Origin: Mycolicibacterium moriokaense
GTDB lineage: Bacteria > Actinomycetota > Actinomycetes > Mycobacteriales > Mycobacteriaceae
Direction: 5' to 3'
Assembly: GCF_003201655.1 (NCBI RefSeq)
Contig: NZ_QJJU01000004.1
Location: forward strand, 62,001-126,000
Length of the DNA: 64,000 nt
A program made the translations under genes and the position numbers. Of the stretch, positions 59,176 through 64,000 are shown piece after piece (position 1 is the first letter of the stretch; the number at the start of each line of letters is the position of its first letter). A model generated the notes under the pieces. It was not told the DNA's origin. It worked only from the letters and a program-made list of their open reading frames with translations, and made no database searches.

Positions 59176-60783
59176 TCAGCCGAGGTCGTCCACCTTCTTC
59201 GTCCGTGCGTTGATGAGGGTAGGCCGTTGCCGGTCGGCAATACCTGCACGGACAAGCTCGCTCACTTCGTCGGCCGACTGTGCGTCATGGGCGTCAACCC
59301 CGTAGCTGGCAGCGGTGGCCACAATGTCGATTCCCGGGAGATCCAGTCCTGGCACATTTGGGGACTGCTCAAGCAACCCAAACTGTTTGACCACGCCGTA
59401 CTCGGTGTTCGACGCCACGACAACAGTGACCGGGATCTGGTAGCGGACGGCGCTCCACAGGGCCGTGATGGCGTAATGCATGGACCCGTCTCCCATGAGC
59501 GCAACAACCGGGCGGTCAGGACTGGCGAGCTGGGCGCCGACTGCGGCGGGAAGCCCATAGCCCAGCCCTCCGCCAGCGGCAGACAGATGCGACTTCGGTG
59601 CGCCAGGGCGGATGCAGTTGACGATGGAAATCTCATTGCTGCCAGCCTCACTCACCCACAGGGCATCCGCCGGCGCGACCCGACCGACCGCACTCCAAAG
59701 GTTCTCCGGTTTCAGCGGTGTCTGCGCAGGTTCTACGTCGGGGATGGGGGCACGAGGCGCCGGCAGCGGTCGTTGGGCGGGTTCCGCCGCGGCCAGCAGG
59801 GCCTCGGCTGCACTGGTCAGGTCTGCGACTATCGCGTCGCCGACGGGGGCGCGGGCTGCTTCATCGGGGTCGTTGGTGAGGTGGATCAATGCCGCACCTT
59901 CAGGAAGATAGGGTCCGGGAACCATTGGGTAGTAACGAAATACCGGCGCTCCGATGACCAACACAAGATCGTGCCCACCGAGCATCTGGGATATCCAGCC
60001 AGCCCCGGGAGGCAGCATCCCTCGATACAGCGGGTGGTCCTCGGGGAATCCGCTCCAACCGGTCAGCGGCGCAGTCCACACCGGTATGTGGAGGCGTTCG
60101 GCCAACTTCGTCACCGCCACGTGCGCGGCGTAACGCTCCACGTCGCCGCCCACGATCAGGACCGGCGACTTCGCGTCCTGCAGCCGTCGGCAGATCCGCT
60201 CGGCAAGCTCTGAGGGAAAGGCGTCGGCTCGGGTCACGGTGCGCTCGCGCACGGCGGCGATGTCGGCGTTCTGCGCGTCCGTGAGTTCGACTGCCATGTC
60301 GTCCATCGGCAATGAGACGAAGACCGGCCCCATCGGGGGTGCGGTCGCCAGGTGGATTGCACGTGCCAGAACGGCGGGAGCTTCGCTGGCAGTGGCCGGT
60401 TCGGCGGCCCATTTGACGAATGGCCTTGGGACAGTGGTGGGTTCGACGTTTGTCAGCAGGCAGTACTGGTTTTGCATAGTTCGTCGCTGGTTTCCGGCCG
60501 TGACGATCAGCGGGGTCTTGTTGACGTAGGCGTTATACAGCTGGCCTTGGGCGTTGCCCATGCCCGGAGCGGTGTGCAGGTTGACCATGGCCGGCCGACC
60601 CGTCACTTGGGCGTACCCGTCGGCCATTCCGACCGGGATCATCTCCTGTAGGCCCAACATGTAGCGGAAATCGTCGGGAAAGTCTTGCAGCAAAGACAAT
60701 TCCGACGAGCCGGGATTGCCAAACCATGTCGTCAGATCATGTGCCCGGCACAAGTCAAGCAGCGCATCGCGGACAGTTGTCAT
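59176..60783 (-). CDS. Benzoylformate decarboxylase-like TPP enzyme
   Basis: Predicted 535 residues. The start at 60783 (MTTVRDALLDLC) matches the family and a 26-codon upstream extension is rejected. Features: WFGNPGSSELSLLQDF, catalytic Glu in LGLQEMIPVGMADGYAQ, the NLHTAPGMGNAQG segment holding the active-site His, GGHDLVLVIGAPVFRYYPM, and the TPP motif GDGSMHYAITALW with the downstream Asn in VVASNTEYGV. The match to benzoylformate decarboxylase (mandelate pathway) is strong in these segments, but the true substrate may be another aryl or branched 2-oxo acid. It is cotranscribable with, and downstream of, the TetR gene. Confidence 0.87.
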   Translation of the reverse strand: MTTVRDALLDLCRAHDLTTWFGNPGSSELSLLQDFPDDFRYMLGLQEMIPVGMADGYAQVTGRPAMVNLHTAPGMGNAQGQLYNAYVNKTPLIVTAGNQRRTMQNQYCLLTNVEPTTVPRPFVKWAAEPATASEAPAVLARAIHLATAPPMGPVFVSLPMDDMAVELTDAQNADIAAVRERTVTRADAFPSELAERICRRLQDAKSPVLIVGGDVERYAAHVAVTKLAERLHIPVWTAPLTGWSGFPEDHPLYRGMLPPGAGWISQMLGGHDLVLVIGAPVFRYYPMVPGPYLPEGAALIHLTNDPDEAARAPVGDAIVADLTSAAEALLAAAEPAQRPLPAPRAPIPDVEPAQTPLKPENLWSAVGRVAPADALWVSEAGSNEISIVNCIRPGAPKSHLSAAGGGLGYGLPAAVGAQLASPDRPVVALMGDGSMHYAITALWSAVRYQIPVTVVVASNTEYGVVKQFGLLEQSPNVPGLDLPGIDIVATAASYGVDAHDAQSADEVSELVRAGIADRQRPTLINARTKKVDDLG

Positions 60784-60874
60784 GGGCAGATGGTCCTTTC
60801 GTGAACGTCGCCGTCGGACGGGCGGATATGGAATGTGGGGCTTGCACAGTGCGGACCGCATCGGGAGTCCTGGA

Positions 60875-61537
60875 TCACTCCGGGTCGGTGTTAAGGGCGG
60901 CGAACGCCTTGGTGGCCACGGCGATTACCGCGCGCACCATGTCGGGGGCGCTGCCGTCGTCACGCACGGTTCGGGCGAGGATGCCTTCGCGGGCGGCGAG
61001 CAAGAATTTGGCGAGTTGGGGCGCAGGGAACCGACTGGCCCAGGGTTGCTGGCCCAGGATGTCCGCCAGCGCCGCGGTGACCACTTCGTCGTGGTGATCG
61101 ATTTTGGCGGCGAGTTCTGGTTGTCGAACAGCCAGCAGTCGGAACTCCAGGAACAGCAGGATCCATCCCCGGTCCTGCGGTGTTACGGCGAGCAGACTCT
61201 GCGCCCATTCGTCGGCGTTGCGGGCCGGAGCGTCGGTCAGCATCGCTCGCAAGCGCTCGAGCCGCTCGCCGGCGTGTTGGTCGAACAGTGCCAGCATGAG
61301 GTCGTCTTTGTCGGCGAAGCTGGAGTAGAACGCGCCGCGAGTGAACCCGGCGGCACCACAGATGTCGCTAACCGAGACCTGAGCGTATCCACGCTCGATG
61401 AAGAGCTGTTCTGCACTGGTCAGAAGTATTTCCCGGGTATGTACGCGGCGGCGCAGCGGCCGCTGGCCAGTGGCGCCGACGGGGCCGGCGAAGTGCGTGG
61501 GCTGGGGGCGTTGACCGTCGATGCGTTCACGATACAC
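60875..61537 (-). CDS. TetR/AcrR family transcriptional regulator
   Basis: Predicted 220 residues from a GTG at 61537 (MYRERIDG); an ATG at 61555 is also possible, and the 5' end is uncertain because the operator-like site overlaps it. The helix-turn-helix is clear (REILLTSAEQLFIERGYAQV and VSDICGAAGFTRGAFYSSF). The ligand domain is large and Leu/Ala-rich. It is divergent from the amidohydrolase gene and upstream of the decarboxylase gene. A matching operator 3.4 kb away before the SMP-30-like gene suggests that it controls the whole cluster. Confidence 0.85.
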   Translation of the reverse strand: MYRERIDGQRPQPTHFAGPVGATGQRPLRRRVHTREILLTSAEQLFIERGYAQVSVSDICGAAGFTRGAFYSSFADKDDLMLALFDQHAGERLERLRAMLTDAPARNADEWAQSLLAVTPQDRGWILLFLEFRLLAVRQPELAAKIDHHDEVVTAALADILGQQPWASRFPAPQLAKFLLAAREGILARTVRDDGSAPDMVRAVIAVATKAFAALNTDPE

Positions 61538-61560
61538 TATGCACTCAATACACATTGTAT
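61529..61560. promoter_or_regulatory. 32-bp operator-like site between TetR and amidohydrolase genes
   Basis: Matches 58093-58124 at 27 of 32 positions (ACGATACACT and TCAATACA fully conserved). It overlaps the 5' end of the divergent TetR gene and lies 21 bp before the amidohydrolase start, fitting an autoregulating repressor site. Confidence 0.7.
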
Positions 61561-61580
61561 TGAACGCGAAGGAGCCCCCG

Positions 61581-62816
61581 ATGTCGTCGTTGTTGATCAC
61601 CAACGCCCACTTGCTCGACCCGGTCGCCGGCGAGCTCTCAGATGCGTCATGGCTGGAAGCCGTCGACGGACGCATCGCCGCGACGGGCACCGGACCCACG
61701 CCGACAACCGGCGAAGACACCCGCGTCATCGACGCCGCCGGGGCCACGGTCATGCCCGGCCTGATCGACGCGCACGTACATGTGCTGCTGACGACCTTTG
61801 ACGTCCACGAAGCTCAGAACTGGACTGCGGGGTATGCGACGGTGCGCGCCCTCGCCGAAGCAGGACGGATGTTGCGCCGCGGATTCACCACGGTGCGCGA
61901 CGTCGGCGGCGCCGACTGGGGCATGGCCCGCGCGATCGATGAGGGATTGGCCAGCGGCCCGCGGCTCATTTTCGGCGGCAAGGCGCTGACCCAGACCGGC
62001 GGGCACGGCGATGTGCGGCCCCGGTCCAATGATCAGCAGCCCTGCTGCCAGACGCGACCGGATTTCGCTCGCGTCGCCGACGGCGTGGATGCGGTGCGCC
62101 TGGCCGCCCGTGACGAGTTCCGCAAGGGCGCAGCACATTTGAAGATGCTTCTGTCCGGTGGTGTGGCCTCCCCATTCGACGAGGTCTCAGCCGTGCAGTA
62201 CAGCGATGACGAGATGCGGGCGGCGGTGGAGGAGGCCAACAATCACAACCGGTACGTGACCGTGCACGCCTACCATCCACGTGGCGTCAACCGCGCGCTG
62301 CGCGCCGGTGTGCGCGGTGTCGAACACGGCAACCTCATCGACGATGAAACGATCGACCTGCTGCTCGAGCATGACGCGTTTCTGGTGCCCACCCTGGTCA
62401 CCTACGAGATGATGCACCGCTTCGGCAAAGAGGCAGGCATGTCTGAGGCCTCACACCGTAAGGTCGCCGACGTCCTCGACGGCGGTCTGATCGCTTTGGA
62501 CAAGGCGCACAAGGCCGGGGTCAACCTCGTCTATGGCACCGACCTCATAGGCCAACTGCACTCCGCGCAGCTCGAGGAGTTCAACCTGCGTGCCCAAGTC
62601 CAGCCGGCCGCCGACATCATCCGTGCCGCCACCACGACGGCCGCCAAACTCGTTGGGCTCGAAGGCCAAATCGGCACACTGCAACCCAACGCACACGCCG
62701 ACCTATTGATGCTCGACGGCAACCCCCTAGACGACATCAGCACTCTGACCAAGCCGCAGACGCACCTGCGCTACGTCATCCGAGGCGGACAACCCCTGGC
62801 GATCGCCGAGAACTGA
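61581..62816 (+). CDS. Metal-dependent amidohydrolase (imidazolonepropionase/prolidase-like)
   Basis: Predicted 411 residues. Metal ligands are in MPGLIDAHVHVLL (HxH), the Lys in HLKMLLSGGVASP, His in VTVHAYHPRGVN and GVEHGNLID, and the Asp in VYGTDLIG, giving a complete subtype I amidohydrolase site. The start at 61581 has AAGGAG upstream. Relatives hydrolyse cyclic amides, dipeptides (Xaa-Pro, Xaa-Arg) or organophosphates. It is under the operator site shared with the SMP-30-like gene and precedes an exporter gene by 20 bp. Confidence 0.87.
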   Translation: MSSLLITNAHLLDPVAGELSDASWLEAVDGRIAATGTGPTPTTGEDTRVIDAAGATVMPGLIDAHVHVLLTTFDVHEAQNWTAGYATVRALAEAGRMLRRGFTTVRDVGGADWGMARAIDEGLASGPRLIFGGKALTQTGGHGDVRPRSNDQQPCCQTRPDFARVADGVDAVRLAARDEFRKGAAHLKMLLSGGVASPFDEVSAVQYSDDEMRAAVEEANNHNRYVTVHAYHPRGVNRALRAGVRGVEHGNLIDDETIDLLLEHDAFLVPTLVTYEMMHRFGKEAGMSEASHRKVADVLDGGLIALDKAHKAGVNLVYGTDLIGQLHSAQLEEFNLRAQVQPAADIIRAATTTAAKLVGLEGQIGTLQPNAHADLLMLDGNPLDDISTLTKPQTHLRYVIRGGQPLAIAEN

Positions 62817-62839
62817 CTTGCTGCACAGAAGTTTTCGTG

Positions 62840-64000
62840 ATGGTCCAAGACGCTGATCGCCCGATCGAATTGGCGTTGACCGCGGCAGGCATGATGCTGG
62901 AGGGAGGAGCTTCGGCGGCTAGCGTCGCAGGCGCGATGCACGACATCGCTAGCGCAGCAGGACTCGGCGGCGTCACCGCCGACGTGAATGACTCAGTGCT
63001 CACCATAGGTCAGCAAGGGACCGCCCATGTCGGCGCTACGGCAATTTCCTCGCGGACTTATGACTTCGGGCGACTTCGCGACACCACCCGCGTTGTCAAC
63101 GACTTGTGCGCCAACCGAATCGACCCCACCACCGCACGCCGCCTGCTTGACACCATCGGCGACGCCTCCACTCATCACGCGATGTGGTTGCGGCTGGTCG
63201 CATCCGGCGCGGCCGGCGCATCGTGGGCTGTCGTCTTCGGCGCCGACTCAGTCGTCACCGTCAGCGCCTTCGTAGTTAACATCGTTCTCGCATGGGCGCA
63301 CAGTCGCCTGACCCGCATCGGTTGGCCGATCTTCTTCACCCAACTCATCGCCGGCATCATTGCCGTAGCAGTTGCCGCGACGGTCGCAGTGTTCCACCCA
63401 CATGCGGATGCGTCACTGACCGTGACGTCCGTCATCGTCCTGCTGCTGCCAGGCGTTGCGTTCATTGGCGGCGTGAAAGACGCCATCTCGGGCTGGTACC
63501 TCACGGCCATCGCGCGACTCGCCGAATCCATCACCGCCGTATTGGGTTTGATCATCGGCATCCAACTCGCGCTCACCGCAGCCGCCCACGCCGGTATCAA
63601 CCTTGACGTCGCGCCCCCCAAAGCCATCAACCTATCCCCTACCCCGACGACGCTCATCGCGTCCGGCGCCATTGCAGTCTTCTTCGGAATCGTCTCACGC
63701 AACTCGCCGAAAACCCTTGCCGCGTCGGCGGTCCTCTCAGCCGTCGGACTCACGATCTACACGGGTGCACTGGGCATCGACGTCAGTGGCCGTTGGGCCA
63801 CGGCGGCGGCCGCTACCACGATCGGCGCACTGGCCGCCATGATCGGCACCCTCGACCGCACTCCGACACTTGCCATCACCACACCGGCGATGCTTCCGCT
63901 GCTCCCAGGCATCGCCCTGTATCAGGGAATGTTCTACGGCGGCACCCACCTCCAAAATGCAATCATGCTCGCGCTCGCACTCGCCGGGGGCGTGACGGCC
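62840..64000 (+). CDS. ThrE-type threonine/serine exporter-like membrane protein (cut by window end)
   Basis: The frame opens with (GTG)ATG at 62837/62840 and runs to the window edge (387 codons) without a stop. The N-terminal part (ELALTAAGMMLEGGASAASV, then SRTYDFGRLRDTTRVVNDLC) matches the ThrE/DUF1212 cytoplasmic region; about nine hydrophobic helices follow (such as FFTQLIAGIIAVAVAATVAV and SVIVLLLPGVAFIGGVKDAI, then NIVLAWAHSRLT). ThrE proteins export threonine, serine or small peptides. It follows the amidohydrolase in the same orientation and may expel an amino-acid product of that enzyme, or be a passenger. The C-terminal ThrE_2 part is incomplete. Confidence 0.8.
   Translation, partial: MVQDADRPIELALTAAGMMLEGGASAASVAGAMHDIASAAGLGGVTADVNDSVLTIGQQGTAHVGATAISSRTYDFGRLRDTTRVVNDLCANRIDPTTARRLLDTIGDASTHHAMWLRLVASGAAGASWAVVFGADSVVTVSAFVVNIVLAWAHSRLTRIGWPIFFTQLIAGIIAVAVAATVAVFHPHADASLTVTSVIVLLLPGVAFIGGVKDAISGWYLTAIARLAESITAVLGLIIGIQLALTAAAHAGINLDVAPPKAINLSPTPTTLIASGAIAVFFGIVSRNSPKTLAASAVLSAVGLTIYTGALGIDVSGRWATAAAATTIGALAAMIGTLDRTPTLAITTPAMLPLLPGIALYQGMFYGGTHLQNAIMLALALAGGVTA

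Noticed and set aside
1..64000. tRNA, rRNA and riboswitch genes
   Set aside because: No cloverleaf, conserved rRNA segment or known riboswitch core was recognised on either strand by eye; a covariance-model search would be decisive.

Overview
The window is chromosomal DNA from a high-GC actinobacterium, almost certainly a Mycobacterium/Mycolicibacterium. The evidence is an MmpS/MmpL pair, mycothiol-linked MscR, GTG starts with ATGA/GTGA overlaps, many small exported proteins, a PknB-type Ser/Thr kinase, and a Roadblock/DUF742/GTPase conservon. From memory, the left ~19 kb follows the order of the M. tuberculosis Rv2249c-Rv2264c block (glpD1, TetR, AGPS-like flavoprotein, diacylglycerol kinase, beta-lactamase-like protein, methyltransferase, MscR, MBL hydrolase, SDR, proline-rich Hsp70-like protein). 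No tRNA, rRNA or CRISPR array was seen.

Layout. 1-5 kb: glycerol-3-phosphate/lipid genes sharing a 17-bp divergent promoter. 5-11 kb: serine hydrolase, an internally deleted methyltransferase, ring-opening dioxygenase, mscR-MBL pair, SHOCT protein, SDR remnant and a SABATH-type methyltransferase. 11-15 kb: GlxA-type regulator, a frameshifted ilvX-like TPP enzyme and a DJ-1/PfpI protein. 15-22 kb: acyl-CoA dehydrogenase, Hsp70-like membrane protein, reductase, K+ channel, SDR. 22-27.4 kb: a cluster of exported proteins. 27.5-36 kb: NHL remnant, aldo-keto reductase, MPT64/Rv3036c-like protein, HD hydrolase, GlxA regulator with an Old Yellow Enzyme, Ser/Thr kinase, lytic transglycosylase, PhoU. 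36-45 kb: solute-binding protein with SDR, then MarR-MDR divergent from mmpS-mmpL-membrane protein-esterase (frameshifted). 44.6-49.3 kb: MHYT protein and conservon signalling operon. 49.6-52.7 kb: accessory stretch with an unrecognised Cys-pair protein, a 2OG-oxygenase-like gene, direct-repeat sets and a decayed IS481-type transposase. 52.7-58 kb: amino-acid/peptide catabolic cluster (ornithine cyclodeaminase family, DadA-like oxidase, small membrane protein, CdaR-type regulator, divergent M19 dipeptidase). 58-64 kb: a TetR-linked cluster (SMP-30-like protein, benzoylformate decarboxylase-like enzyme, TetR, amidohydrolase, ThrE-like exporter cut by the window end).

The most interesting signals are regulatory. 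A 93-bp element (77% identical, ungapped) lies upstream of both the DadA-like gene and the membrane-protein gene beside the CdaR-type regulator. A 32-bp operator-like site (27/32 identical) lies before both the SMP-30-like gene and the TetR/amidohydrolase divergence. TGGCCAGWWY boxes, like the Streptomyces AdpA consensus, lie near each of the three DJ-1/GlxA-type genes. Several genes are broken or eroded: the methyltransferase, an SDR, the ilvX-like enzyme, an NHL protein, the esterase and a transposase. Several enzymes have altered active sites: one SDR, the OYE and the M19 dipeptidase.
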